Shown here piece by piece: positions 1-13,800 of a stretch of 64,000 nt of DNA (position 1 is the stretch's first letter; every line of letters starts with the position of its first letter). The notes beneath the pieces were generated by a model that was given only the letters and a program-made list of their open reading frames with translations, had not been told where the DNA came from and ran no database searches. The position numbers and the translations under genes are program-made. Location: the NCBI RefSeq assembly GCF_018143015.1, contig NC_054741.1, forward strand, positions 14,693,736-14,757,735, in the 5' to 3' direction. The DNA comes from Lytechinus variegatus (taxonomy: Eukaryota > Echinodermata > Echinoidea > Temnopleuroida > Toxopneustidae).

Positions 1-598
1 TGTAATACAACATCATAACATAATTACAATATAACATAATAATGAACAATAATTTCTTCTTTCCCACTACGTTTTTCTTCCTTTCTCCCTCTGTTTCTCC
101 TTTCCCCTTCATTGCGAGCCGATGGGGGGCACCTGCCCTCCATGCCCCCCTCCCCCGTAGTTACGCAACTGCTCTAGAATCTACACAAGAAAAAAAGCTA
201 GTTGTAAAACTCTTGTCTAAAATTTGCATTGTCGCCGAAGTCAGACAAATAATAAATAGAATTTGCAAGCACACTTAACGAGAGTTTTTATGTCCTACTT
301 TCTTCTGTTGATGCAAGCTAAGAATGATATTGATGAAGAAAAGAACAAAGTACATGTTCCAGTTGATTGTAAAGTCATTCGTAACCTACGAGGGGATTTG
401 TGAAAACACCTCCCTGGATGGTGTTTCACCAAGCGAGCTGTCCGTGAGTTACCTACGACTTCATTCATGTTCGAATGGAAACTATTTTTAGGCGTTTTCA
501 AACTTTAAATGAAAGAAAAAATGCAAAAGAGCTGAGAAATAGTTAGAAGTTGGATCCCGGACTTGGATTGAAAGAAAAGAGAAGGGAATATGTCTCAC

Positions 599-704
599 CT
601 TTGCCATTCCTGACGGCGAGTAAGAACACTCCTTGTTCGTTCGCAGCCTTGAGGTTCCTCCTGACCAAGAATCGAATCCCGCTAACATCCTCTTCGCCTT
701 CCAT
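599..704 (-). CDS. First coding exon of an unidentified gene, partial at left edge
   Basis: On the minus strand an ATG at 704-702 in a strong initiation context (A at -3, G at +4) opens 35 codons that end in a consensus donor, AAAG followed by GTGAGA, at phase 1. The peptide begins MEGEEDVSGIRFLVRRNLKA and ends in VRNGK. Its codon use and charged, amphipathic character look like real protein. No downstream exon could be placed with confidence between 1 and 598, so the rest probably lies beyond the left edge. I do not recognise the family and assign no function. The start, the donor and the lack of stops are direct observations; that the exon is real is inference. Confidence 0.5.
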
Positions 705-3700
705 GTTAATAATCCTTATTCTTTCCTAAGACATTAAAGACATTTAAAATCTCTCTTCTTTGATGATTCCATGATGAACATAACAAGGTTCATGCAACAG
801 TTATGACCAGAGTTATGATCCTCGAATGGTTTTGGGGTTAATCAAAAAGGGTTCCTTCTACAGATTTCACTTGAGACTTTTCGTCAAGTTGGAGACTTCC
901 GCAGCAGCATCGCTTTCGTCGTTGCTCTAAGTCAAAAACATGCATCCATCGCCCTACTTTTCTTTTCCCTTGCCATGTATAAAGCTTCGAGACACCGCTG
1001 TACATATCTTTGAGTAAAATAATACCTTCTCTCTTTTTGTCCTTTTGTCATGCTCACATTTCGACTGACACACAATCCTATACTGTTTACGTTTGATCTC
1101 CGAATTCAGCCCTGTTCGACATCTCCGTCGATTCCCGCTTCTATCCGACCAATATTCTCCTCAAATTCTCCTCTTACAGGCCTCGGAGCCGGGCCAGAAG
1201 CAGGGATAACAATCGGGAAGGTTTCCCTCAGAGTTCAGCTGGGTACACTGCTCATATAGACACCATCCTCAAGTCAGTTGTTCCCGAAATCAGGCTGTAT
1301 TTTCCAGTGTACACAACGCAATTGCAAACCAATTTGATTTGATTCCGAGGGGCGAGGAATGTTTTAATCAAACAAGAAATTACCCTTAAAAGGAACTAAA
1401 GTTTATGAGCACAAGGAGAGATTGGCCGTGCTGTCCTCTGTTGAGAATCTATACAACAATGCACCAAATTCAAAGTTCAAATTTTCACGATCCTATGGTA
1501 CCACGGAACATGCTCCGGTGTCATGCATTCATTTGCCATGATAAAGATTTGTATTTAATCGAGTTGTTGAATTGAAAATCGAACAAATGCAAAACGCTGT
1601 TTGAAAGGGTGACAATAAAAAATACACCCTGACAGACCCAAGCGAGCTCCTGAAATATTGACGTCACAATGGTGATTTCACACGAATGTGTATATTGATT
1701 GAATGATTTGATTTGCCAAATCACCAAAACATAATACATGCTGTAGCGTCAAAACCATGAGGTTTGAACAGGACAGCCAACGAAACTATAAAGAAAAGAA
1801 TCGTATAGTTCAATGATGATATTTATAAAGTTCACGTATGATTCTAGTTCGAATAATAGATATCTTTTGGATTATCATTTAAGTGCATTAACGGGTACCC
1901 TACTTTAAAAGCCTGCATGTGCATCTATTATTATGATTCATTCAACCATTTTTAGAAAATTTAGGGAGGGTCAAATATGTTTGTATTTAGTAGTTTTTAT
2001 TCACAACTTCAATTCATGTACAAAATAAAATATATATAACAAATAGAAGTTTAAGTCTTCATAAATTTAACACCATTTTTTTCTTGAATGTTACAATATT
2101 TCACAATGTCAGACATCTTCCAATACATAATTATGAATAACATTGATGAGGATAATATGCATTAAGAATCAAATTCTACAATAAATTCAACATATTGATG
2201 TTTTTTCCAGTGTAAAATAAAAACATTAAATTTTTGTTTCCAAATAAACAAAAATAAATCATTAATAAAACCTAAAGGAATTGAAGCCATCAGCACATTT
2301 AAAAAAAATCTCATCGCTCCGGCCTCTTCACTCAAATAAATTCAATCTCAACAACAAACTCAGCCCTGGACCCTACCCCCCCCCCCCCCGACCCTCCCAA
2401 AAACACCCCATCCCCTATCCGGTGGAGAACTGGCTCTGGGCTCCAATAAATGGTCTAATATATGGAATCCATTGATCAGAAAATCATATCGCCTAATATA
2501 ATAAAAATAGCATGTATGCGGTTAGCAAGCTTGTTCCAACTTCAACAATGTTTTGGAGACACATTTAAGGAGATTGCGAAATTAAATCAATATTAGTCTG
2601 TTTTTATCTAAGGCAATGATATAGCTCTTATAAATAATTAATGACAATTATACTACAAGGGATGCTGATTTCAAAATTGCCTTTCGTGAACGGAATTCGG
2701 GATGCAGCCAAAGGGGGAGGGGTGATCAGTCTATTATTATTGATGAAGTGGGGGAGGGGAGAGTGGGGGGATGGGAAGGAAAAGCAAGCAAGCTTCAAGC
2801 AAGTAAGAAAGAGAATGAGAAAAGTGGTGTCTCGGTCTTGTATCTCTATAATAAACTTATCAATAACTTGAGGAGGAAAAATACTTCTCCTCTGATCTAG
2901 TCATATATGTCGTAAAAATGCCTCTCCCTCTTTCCTATTAAAATGCCCCAGTGTCATACCTGAACGGAACCAAGTTTGGTTAAAAACCCGGTTAAAAAGT
3001 ATTATCAGCACCAAAAATTAAGATTTCAATGTGCGTGTTGAAATGAAATGTAAGTCTCGGGTTAGGGATCAATGCTTTCCGCCTTAGGCCTCGGCCCATA
3101 TCAAAATATATTCTTTTGAATATGACAATAGAATGTTCTTAGAGGTGATCTGTTAAAATTGCCGATGCTTTGCATCACATTTATGATACATTTATTGATG
3201 CTGTTATTGAAAAATCTGTCAGTCGGGAACTCAACGATCCCCCACCTCACGAACAAGCAGCCTATCCCGGCAGCCTATGGCAAAATGTATTCTTGTAATG
3301 AAGTCATGTAATCTTCATGATTTCCCCAAAAATACAAACATGGAATATTGATGGGTTTATGTTCCCAATTCGTCCAATTGCCAACTCATCTACTATCATT
3401 TGGCCTACCATCAAAATCATCATCGTCATCATCATCATCGTCATCATCGTCATCATCATCATCATCGTCATCATCATTGTCATCATCATCGTCGTCATCA
3501 TCATCACCATCATTTATTATTATATTTATTATTATTATATCATGATTTGGTAGGGACCCTCCATGTCATCAAATCTATAAAACTTGAAGTATTTGATATT
3601 TCTTCAAATAAAATTGTTGGATAAATTTGGCCTTTAAAATGCAACATGGACAACACAAAACAAGTTTCAAAGTATTAAAGTATCAAATCAGTTTTATTTT

Positions 3701-5500
3701 CGCATGTATCTTACACAATTCAATGAAAATAGAAACTCACACTATGACATAATGATGCAAAACTACCCATAATGCCTCACTACAGCTCAAGTATGAATAT
3801 TCATACTTTGGGAGAATTAAAGTTCTTTGGCCACTGAAAAAAAAACTCAAAAGGGTGATGTCTTCAAATTATCTATATTACTGGTGTTTATGATTAATCC
3901 TAATTCTATACATGTATCTACACTCTAAAATGTGGAATGACAATATAATTCACTTCTTCAAATTTACACCGACACCAAGTCAACATTTGCTGTTGACATG
4001 ATGCTGAACATTGCATTGTCCTGCAAATTTAATTTGGTTTATTATACTTTTCATCATTTTATGATGGCAACATCAGGCCCAAAGAACAATCTAAAAAAAA
4101 ATTGTTAAGTTACAAGTCGGTAGGGTATTAAAAAGTACAAAGGGAGCAACCTTCGATCTCTATACATTTTAAGAGCTAATATGGGGCCCAAAGGAAGGAA
4201 GGGAGTATTTCTTATTCACATTTGAACACTCATGGCAGACCATGTGGGTGGTTCAATGCAGCAGATTATAACACACAGAAATAATGGCGGAAAGAAAATT
4301 TTTAAGGGGTATGTCGTTATTCATATATTCTGTATATGCGTATTCATACATCCTCTGAAAAAGGGCGTTGTGAGATGATGTCATATACATAAGATCTTTT
4401 GCAGATAGTTTGAACTGACCACATGGGTTAAAAGGCAATGGCCATTCCTTTCCAATCGAAAGGATTGCAAGTATGTTATCTGGCAGATGAATCAGTGATT
4501 TTTAATTTAATCTTACACAAAATCCCTTCAATCTCTTCAATTCTATCCACTGCTTTTTATTTTTCATGCGCTTTACAAATACAGGTTGAAAAAGAAAAAT
4601 GAAGGTAGAAGATAACAAAACAAAAATGCGACAATATATACAAACAAATCCATACATAGAAAAGTATGAAACAAACATCAGAGCCAAACACAATTCTTCT
4701 TAAGCTGTAGCAGGAATAGCTTTAAATAATTAACGTAAAGAAAAAAAAAGGAAATATACCATCTGATTTTCCCTTACAAAGTACATATATGGCTCTTATA
4801 ATACAATATTTTATCTACATGTATACCAGAGGCTGCCTTTTTTTCTCACTGTATTGATATTTCATGAAAACCTGGTGAAAGATTTTGGTTAACATTCAGT
4901 AGATTCAAGATTTACAGAGATCTGGACATAACTTTTACCCAAAAAGCTAGGTACTGAAAATCAGGCAGAAGATTGTGATGAATTCATATTCCAATAAGAG
5001 AGCTAAAAATGCCTGTACCAATGTAATTCACATGAATGAACACAATTTGAAATAGTAAATAAAGAGGTTCCAATTTTTTCTGACTCATGATTTTCATAAC
5101 AGATCGAGCATGCGATCTTAAAACACAGAGGAGTAATGCCGAAAATTTTGTTTTCAAACAATTTGAAATGTTAGCATTTGTAATGTTGGTTCTTCATTTC
5201 AAAAAATCAAATTTCGAAAGGTTAACATTAAATAAATTCAAATAATACAACTTCTAGACGGACTGTCCACAAATCAATAATGCAATGACAAAACAAATTT
5301 GATCCATGAACAGAGGATTAAATTTTGAAGAAAAAAATAATTCAAAAGCTGCAAAATGGCACACATTGAATGGGATACATCACTAGATCAGATACCTAGA
5401 TCAACTGCTGGTAACCAGATAGTCATTCATTAACCAATTTCATTAACTCTTGACAAAGCAGAATTCATCTTACAAACACATTAATACCATGGTATTTAAC
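705..5500. other. Long non-coding stretch, no convincing gene
   Basis: This AT-rich stretch between the left-edge exon and the first ACIN1-side repeats holds only short ORFs without family features. A TATAAA at about 979-984 and an 81-codon ATG-less open frame at 1097-1342 are treated as a finding. A C-run lies near 2380, a GGGGAGG-rich segment near 2720-2790 and a trinucleotide array near 3411-3540. Nothing else is supported. Confidence 0.5.
3411..3540. repeat. Trinucleotide microsatellite (ATC/CGT variants, then ATT)
   Basis: About 100 bp of imperfect CAT/CGT triplets runs into about 30 bp of ATT triplets. It gives artificial poly-Ser, poly-His and poly-Met frames on both strands, which should not be read as genes. 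Confidence 0.9.
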
Positions 5501-5529
5501 CCTAAATAGAGCGGGGATGGAAAGGGGGA

Positions 5530-5690
5530 AACACTATTACAGTAACGTTAATAGTAACTTTGCCTTCTTACAGTAACTACCATGGTAACAATGCTCAACA
5601 ACCAATCAAAATAAGAAGACTCCATGCAAGTCACCATTGCATAGCAAAGTTACTATAATAGTAGCTTTGATACTGACTCATGGTGACTTT
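5530..5690. mobile_element. Diverged short MITE of the TTTCATAAAG family
   Basis: The segment with GTAACTTTGC, ACCATGGTAACAATGCTCA and CAACCAATCA resembles the reverse complement of the better preserved element at 22667-22829. Its terminal repeats are eroded. It is a non-coding relic with no ORF of its own. Confidence 0.5.
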
Positions 5691-5867
5691 TGAAACCTTT
5701 AAACATGTATTACCCTGACATTTCTAAACATTACTATAAATTGCCCCCAAGGCTGTTTGTATTATTACATTCAGACAGCTGGTGGAAATGGTGTACTTCA
5801 ATACAGGAAATACAATGGATTTCCAATTACAATGAAAAGAAAATATTTTCATGTGTTCTCCCCCTTA

Positions 5868-6086
5868 GGGGGTGTTGCAAGAACATATTTGCGATCAATT
5901 GCAAATACTCTGTTGCAATTTCACAACTGATTAGGTCAATGTTAGTTATAGCAAATCAGATTATACTTCTTATTTCAAGAGCAGATGAGCAATCAATCAC
6001 AAATTTGCAATTAACTGCAAGACATATGATTGATTTAGGGACCAAAAATAGACTTGCAATTGATCGCAAGTTTCTTGCAACACCCC
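5868..6086. mobile_element. 219-bp MITE, TIR GGGGTGTTGCAAGAA, copy 1
   Basis: It starts with GGGGGTGTTGCAAGAA and ends with TTCTTGCAACACCCC. The interior repeats GCAATTGATCGCAAG-like motifs. A second copy with the same length (within one base), ends and order of internal motifs lies at 32991-33208, so the boundaries can be read by comparing the copies. It has no coding capacity; the 135-codon ORF that crosses it is fortuitous. TTA lies on both sides and may be the target duplication. It is probably a non-autonomous DNA transposon mobilised in trans; the superfamily is not determined. Confidence 0.85.
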
Positions 6087-6621
6087 ATTACTATTAGTAA
6101 CAGAGTGAAAGACGACTTCTAGGACGAATTCAGAAAACAAACCAAAAATATGCAACTAGGCAAAAAGAAAAACAAACCATTCCCTATGAAGAAATCGCTA
6201 TGTGATTTCAGTCTCCATTTCGGTGTGTAGGACTACAATCACAAAATTTTAAAGGGCATGAGAGGGGGATACCATTCATATGAAGGGCATGAGAGAGAAG
6301 ATACCGCTCTTATGTAAAAATAGGTAACCAGCACCATACATAATACTTGGCAGAGACATATATAACATGTATATCTCAAACATCAAGACATTTCTAGCTG
6401 ACAGTTTAACTTTTCTCCTAATTTTTTACAGCACAACAGAATGAATGCCACATAAGAACATCCCATTATCATCACAATTGCATGTGAAACACTTCAGGAC
6501 CCTGAAACAGAAAGCTTAGCGATGGTTGTATGACTGATTTTTATGATTGATAAAAAACAAGTAACAATCAAAGAAATCAACCCCTAGTTCAATCACTTAG
6601 CCTTATATTACACAGCCTTGT

Positions 6622-6789
6622 GGGTGTTTCATAAAACTGTCCATAAGTTAACAGCGACTACGACTGGTGAACCTTTCTTATGCTCTAATCACCAATTAAC
6701 ATTTAATGGTAAATATCACATACCACAAGGATTATTAGTCATTCTTAAAGTCAACCTTAACTTACAAACAGCTTTATGAAACAGTCCCC
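6622..6789. mobile_element. Short MITE with TTTCATAAA-type inverted ends
   Basis: The left end GGGTGTTTCATAAAACTGT and the right end CTTTATGAAACAGTCCCC form imperfect terminal inverted repeats about 165 bp apart. It appears related to the element at 22667-22829 and has no ORF. Confidence 0.6.
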
Positions 6790-7135
6790 AGGATTCTGAG
6801 AACGGTTGTACTGCTTATGAGATACTGTATGTCTTATTTCATTCTTAATCTCTACATATAATTTCTCTGTATCGAGATAATTCATACATTACTGGAAATA
6901 TAGTAATATACCTATTTTTAAAAAGGAGCAGAATAAAGACATGCTCCAAATTTTATAACTCTCATTTCAAGGGCAAACACAAGAATGAAGACAAGACAAA
7001 ATTAATAAGTACAAGTTGTAAAATTTGAGCATGCCTTAATATTGTGTATCAAATGGCATGTACTCATTTTTGCTTCATTAAAACATGATTTCCTTGAAGA
7101 ATTAATCAGATTGATAACCTCAAATCTGATTTTTT

Positions 7136-7141
7136 TTTATT
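7136..7141 (-). terminator. Possible ACIN1 polyadenylation signal
   Basis: AATAAA on the minus strand (TTTATT on plus) is the first canonical hexamer I see downstream of the ACIN1 stop codon at 7686. It would give a 3' UTR of about 550 nt. This is inference from the hexamer only. Confidence 0.3.
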
Positions 7142-7685
7142 ACTACCCTATGAAAAGTCTTTTTTGCGACAATGCAAAACTTGTAGAATGGTTAAGATTT
7201 CCTTCTCATACAGAAAACTACGAGTTATAACTGAAACGTAACTTATAGTCTGCACAAGGGCAATCCATAATATGTAAGTCTGATCCCCCATATGTGAGAT
7301 CTTCCTTAAATTATGTGTCTCTTATTTACAGTTCTAATGAAATTATGTAATGTGCTCAAATTATCATAAATTGAGCAGTTTAGGAAGTAAGAATGGGGGA
7401 AACTGGGATTTGGGTGCATAAAAAGGTTATTTTTTATGGAATGCCATAAGTTGAAATTTCTGTGCATCATACAAGTTGTGAATGCTGTTTGTCTATGTAC
7501 TGTAAATTGACAATTTTGTATGCTTGAAGCTTACCATATGTATTAGCGTGAGTGGAGCACTTCTCAACATTATTTAAAAGTGTGATAATTTTGCTGAGGT
7601 TTGTTGGAGCAATCCAAACAAGAATTATGGCACAAGGAGCTTGTTTACCAAATTTCAACCATACTACATGAACAACAAGTTATAT

Positions 7686-7889
7686 CTATCGTCTCCTCCC
7701 ACGGCTACGACTCCTGCTTCTCCTCCCCCTACTCAATGATCTTTCCCTGGGCCGGGGGCGCTCTCTATCTCGTCTCATCCGATCGTCCCGGCTTTTATCT
7801 CTTACATCCTTCAATCGGTCGTCCTGTGTCATCCTGCGTGCTTCTCTCTGCACAGCCAGCTTGGCCTTTGTTTTCTCACGCTCTAAAGC
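7686..7889 (-). CDS. ACIN1: ACIN1 exon 14: C-terminal RS/RD tail and stop
   Basis: The last 67 codons follow a CAG acceptor at phase 0. They begin [19 protein letters not shown] and end in Arg/Ser alternation ([15 protein letters not shown]) before TAG. Such a tail is a substrate for SR-protein kinases and a nuclear-speckle signal in the family. Human acinus ends in a similar RDRE and SRSRS tail, so the length and position fit. Confidence 0.92.
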   Translation of the reverse strand, partial: ALEREKTKAKLAVQREARRMTQDDRLKDVRDKSRDDRMRRDRERPRPRERSLSRGRRSRSRSRGRRR

Positions 7890-10800
7890 CTGCCAACAGG
7901 AAACGAGTTCAAAATACACATTTTATTTATGAAATTTTCATTGTGGAAATTACAGACGGACAGATTTTGATTCAACGAATATTTCAAATCGGGGCTTTAG
8001 TTTATCCAAGGCCACCAAGGCTATGGCAACGATGGTCCCTTTGACTAGCTTTGGAGATTTTTTGGTGCTTTTTTTTAAATTCCATTTGTGCTGTAATATA
8101 AAAAGGTACCCTATGTAAAAGTGACATGGCCCTGATGTTATAAGACTCTAAGGCCTGTAAATCGTACTCCAGTATGGCACTTTGAATAAAATCAAGTTTC
8201 CATAAATTAACCTTTTCTGTAATAATTGAATGATTGCATGTCAAAGCTTTTTTTTTCAGGCAAGATTGTAAAAAGCATGATTTTCCTCTTCCATATCAAA
8301 TTTCTGAGATTCCAGGAAATTCTACTAAGACACTCACCTGCCTGTGAACTTTGGAGGTGAACTGAAAATGACTACAAATACTAATGCACAATTTCATTTC
8401 ATTTCAAAAATGTTTAATTGGGCAAAATCACTTTTTAAAAATAGCAACAACAAAAATCATCTAAGCTATGAACACTGATTTTTGTGTGAGTGTGCTGTTT
8501 GAAAAGTTAAAGAGAAATTGACTGAAGATTTATGTCCAGTTTGACTCTTTATTAAACTGAAATTAGAAATGACTAAACTGCATGAAGACAGCAAGTCTGA
8601 AAACCAGGCTTTGTTGTAATTCTACATCGGGGGGGGGGGGGGCATTAAGAAGGAACTACATACCTGTTCTTCTGTCAGAGGTAACCAGTATATACATGGG
8701 GTAGCTTTGGTCTTTCGGAATAAATCATCCAACAATTTGGCAGGAGGTTCATCGACTTCTTTCTCTTCTTTCTTCACTTCTGTTGGATAAGAATGTGCAA
8801 ATTGATAATTTAGTGACAGGGGTTTACAACATTCATGGCAGATGTGTTCAAAGCCAATTGATTAAAAATATAACAAAAAGAAACATAGCCAGAGCTGGGG
8901 GCCTGTATTTTGTTATCAAACATTGCTCTCGGTGACACTTGGGCTACTTGAAACTGGCTAGATGGGGGTAAATGGCTGTGGTATCGCACTTCTTAAGAGC
9001 ACTGAAAAATTAAGTCAGATGTGTTATCCGACAAAGACTGTTTTATCTGACTCTCATCAGAGAATCAAATTCAAGTAAAACTGTCAGATCTGACAACTTG
9101 TCAAGACATAAAATGTTGATGAAAGGCTCTTTTGTACGGTGCAATAATATACTGAATCAGAGGATTACTAACAAAGAAGGGAATATCACATAAGGGATTT
9201 TGGTCTGTCCATTCATATCATAAATTTTCAGAAGTAGGTATATAAAGACTTCTATTTCACATTCTTTCTGCTTATTTTGTCTTCTCATAAGTGGAGTTCA
9301 GCCATGAACAATGCCAACAAACATTAACCATTCCTTAGACACAAATTAATGGTGCTGCTAATCATCATAATACAATCACAAACTTTTTTTTCACACAAAA
9401 ATGAACCTATGAGAATCAAATTTGGCCAATGCGTCTGTGAAAAAAATATGACAAAGACCTAGATAATAGTAAAATCTTGACTGTCAACAAGTCAAGGATT
9501 CCTTTTTCAATTTAACCCTATCTAGGCCGGGGTATTTTGGGAGGCCGGGGGGGGGGGACTCCCAGTAAGACCACGCCGAAAATTGGCACGCTGGTTGCCT
9601 GGAGCATAATCTACAAGATTGTATAGTAATTTATTTCATGCGAATCGCTATTAAGTGATTATGCTAATTTATGCGTAATTAGTATGCGAAATCATACTTT
9701 TCCCTTTAACTCCCTAAAAAAAGCTCCAAATGTACTAATTTTTGGTATAGAAACTCTTTGTGGTGTTCTTAGCAAGTGTACATGAAAAAAATTGTGATAT
9801 CAAATCATTTTCTTATGTATTATATTGTTTTTTGCAATTTCTTATGTATTTCTTTGTTTTTTTGACCTTTTGTTTTTCATTGTTTTTTTTTTATGAAATT
9901 TGTTGGGGACTCTTCTGTGATCATAAAAAGCATAAAATGAATACATTTACACTATAAAAACTAAAAATAATCATACATTTATGAATTTTGGTTGAATACA
10001 CAATTTGCATTGACTTTGTACATGAAATCACGTTTTTGAGCAATTTTCGGTCTGACATGCACTTACATAATGTTGCGTAATTTCGGAACCACGTACCCGG
10101 GTGATGCAAAATTGGTCTCAAAAGTTGCGCAAGACTTGAAAGTAAAAAGTCAGCGAGCGGCGCGGTCAAAAAATTTCGCACGACGAAAATATCACGTGAT
10201 TCGTTGAGGGGGGCCTCCGAGGCCCCCCCCGGCCTAGATAGGGTTAAAAACGATTGATAAACTGACACCTATTTTACCTGGGCTTTTCACACTGGATTCC
10301 CTCCCCTCCCCCCAAAAAAAGTTAATATGATCACATGATACCTTCATGTCTGTCTCTCCTCTCCTGTGACCTGGTACGTCTTCTCCTCTCAGGAGGAGAC
10401 TGGCTCCTTTCCTTGCCCCGGTCCCATTCCCTCTCCTTACGGGCGCGCTCCCTCTCCCTCTCACGCTCCTTTGTCCGTCTCTCCTGCTCCAGGTCCCTCT
10501 CCCTGTCCTGGTGGAGGATACGCTCCCTGCGGGCTGCGGTGCTCCGTTCCGGTTCCCTGGCAGGCTCTGCCTTGACTGGCTCCTTCTTGACAACCACACC
10601 CATGTGTCTATTTAGCTGCCAATAAAAATTGTGGAGGTGCATTGACCAAATATGAAACAAATGCAGTTAGTTAAAGTTGGAAAAAAAGTTCATCATTATC
10701 AAATAAGATTAAGGTTTAGAAAATTACAAAGAAAAATTTACAATGATAAAAAGTCAGGTATTACACTCCACAAGTTTTATCCTGATTCAGGCATAGTTCC

Positions 10801-13800
10801 CAACAGAGTACTTTGGCATTTGTTTCAGCTTCATTCTATAAAATTGGGTACCCATTTCCTTCACCAGAACGGACTGAGGCAAATACAGAGCATTGAACAT
10901 TAGAGCCACAACAAGATTTGAACGATGCACCTATGACCTACAGTCCAGAGGAATATCCACTGTACCACGAAACCTCCACAATAATCCAAACTGTAATCTA
11001 CATCCATGTACCAACTTTGACATTACTTATTCAACAATTTCAAGTCTTTTTACAAGCTTGCAGCTGAAAGTGATTTTAAGGAAAAACCTTCATCTTCCTG
11101 GAAAACAGTCATGTAATTTCACGTTGCAAAAATAATTCTGAGAGAAAAATTCTTGTCTGCCAGGGAGCTACTCCAAAAACTAGTTTAACTCCAATTCCAA
11201 TACAAATAAATGTGAAATTGTCCTAATGTACATCACAATCACTGCTCAAGAGCTCAAGAGTGCTGGCATTTCCAAGTTGATGTGCACAGAATAAATAAAA
11301 GACTGAGTGATAAGCAGATGGCAAACAATCTAGCATGTACAATGCGTGTTCAGCATTCACCAATAAGTCACATTTAATTTTTCATTTAGAATGATGAACA
11401 AGTCAACAGTTGCACAATCCATCCATGGTTGTATTGTCTCTGATTCATATCTAAAATTTAAGGTCATCCATTATCCTTCAGAATGATCAGCTGTTCAGAA
11501 TGTTATTGTACACCCACTAACTTAAAAAATAGATATTCATGTTTCCTTTAGTAACTGACACATTTCTATCTGAATTAATTTTATATCAATTTTCTTTGAT
11601 ACAATTTGCATTACTTTAAATTCTCCTTTCTTTATTTTCCCCCCTTTATGTTGGTTAAAGATGTAACAACTGAATTCTTTGTATGATAGAGCTCTGGGTC
11701 CTACCTTACAAAGAGTTTTGATTAATCCGATCAACCTCAATAATAGAAATCCATCAATGTCAAATTTCTTCATACTGTAAAATTGCAAATTTCCATTGAA
11801 AACAAAGAGTTCATTGAATCGGCAAGACACTGGTCAGGGCTCAATATTAGCAGTGGCCCGGGGCAACCAAAAATGAGAGTAGGGCCACCAAAATTCTGCA
11901 AAAGCCCACACTTGGTGGTCCAGTTGGGCTACCAAAGTTTTGATAGCTTGTAATGTTTTCTATTGTTTTAGGGCCACCAAGAATGTGAAAGTGATAATTT
12001 TGGTGGACCATTCGGGCCACCAAGAATAAAAGCGAGTGTGGAGCGTTGCATTGGTGCATGCATGAACAGAGCTGCCAACTTTGTGAAAAAAATGATTTTC
12101 TTTATTTCTTTTATTCCATTTTCAAGCTTAAAATTCTGAAAAACAATCTCAAAAAACACAATTCTTACAAGTTTCAAAAATCCTACTAAATAAAATAAAA
12201 TTTTATTACTTGGCAGCACTGCATGAGTATACATCATGTACATCATATTTCAAAAACATTTTGATTGCATAACTCTTTGTAAGACAGGGTATGCAGGTAA
12301 TGGTGATTGACAATGTCTTACCTCGTTAATATCTGAGAAATCTACACGTAATTTCTTTGGGTTACTGCTAGGCCATGTGGTACCATGAAGGGCTCTGCGG
12401 CAAGCCGTGGCTTCATCGGAGCTCTCATACTAGAATAAAAGAATAAATGGCAATAATAAGAATACATCTCATTGGGAGTTGTCTTTATCACATGATTATT
12501 GTAATTGATTGAATTATTGGTATTCAAAAATTGAACAGTGGTGACTGAAAGTAAGTGAAAGGGTCAATATCAAAATGTTCATTAGAGTCAGTGTACAATA
12601 TGATTGCATAACATAATAATGAATAAAATAACTGTATAATACAAAAATAAAAAATCTGCTTGCAGAATAAGCAAAACATGAAAGGGAAAGAAAAAGAGAT
12701 AAACAGAGAGAAAGAGAAATAAATGGGGAACTTGCATATAAAAACATAAGCCATGCAAGCTGATCATTTAATATGAAATGTGGATATATGCTCATAACTC
12801 GCATGACGCAGGCCTTATTTCAATGATCTCGAACGTGGCGTGGGGGGATTGGAAATTGTTAAATTCCCAACATGAAAAAGGCCCAAACGAACTTACAGTT
12901 ACAAAGCAGTGTGATTTGATATTGTTAATCCAGAAGCCATCTGCAGACAGCGTCCCATATCGGCCAAGCAGCTCCTTGAGTTGAGGTAAGGTGAAAGGTC
13001 GCGTCAGGTTGTTGACATGGATGATGTTACTCAGCTCTCGTTTCGAGGGGCTGGGGTCGCGTTCTGAATTCCGGATTGGTTCGTCGATCATCGTACGCAC
13101 GGCTCTCTTGATCTGGATAACCTTTTTCGCTGTGATTTTTATTAAAGAGAAATGCCAGTAGTTGCAGTAAACACTGATTTCATGAGAAAGTCTGTAAAAC
13201 CAGGCTTAATTGTCAGTATATCATCGAGGATCTAGATCTGGTAAAGTTACATAAACTGAACTTTGTGAAATCTTGAAATCTACGCTGAAAAATGTTCACA
13301 CTGAAGATCACCAACACAGATAGGCACACGTGGGACAGTATTATTATTGCTGGAATAAAGACCTGACGGAAGTGACCGAATACGCGCTTATTTTGCTCAT
13401 TTCTCAGCAATTACACAATTTCTTCCAGAATCCTTTGGCACATATTTTTTATTCATACAAACAGACACTTGGGTGGTCATTATATTAGATTCTGTAAAAA
13501 GTCATTTTGAGATCGTTACCAATACTGGAATTTATCTTTAAAGATAAAATTTAGTCCAGGTTTTCCATATGATAATGGAGGAATAATAAAATAAATATAT
13601 TTGAGAAAGGCTGTTTATAATGCAACTAAGAACTGGTGATTTCTGAAAAGCAATGGAATTGCCATAATGGAAATGAATTGACACAAATCTTCCGAAGGTC
13701 AAATGCTGTGCACGAACATATTTGGGACTGCACCCAAATCGTTAGCATGAAATTTTCAGCTGTAACTTGCTATTCATTATATCGAATTTGAGGGAATTAT

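Noticed and set aside
3304-3624. Poly-Met, poly-Ser and poly-His ORFs on both strands
   Set aside because: They are translations of a trinucleotide microsatellite.
5690-6097. 135-codon ORF on plus
   Set aside because: It runs through a MITE whose boundaries are fixed by a second copy; there is no protein-family signal.
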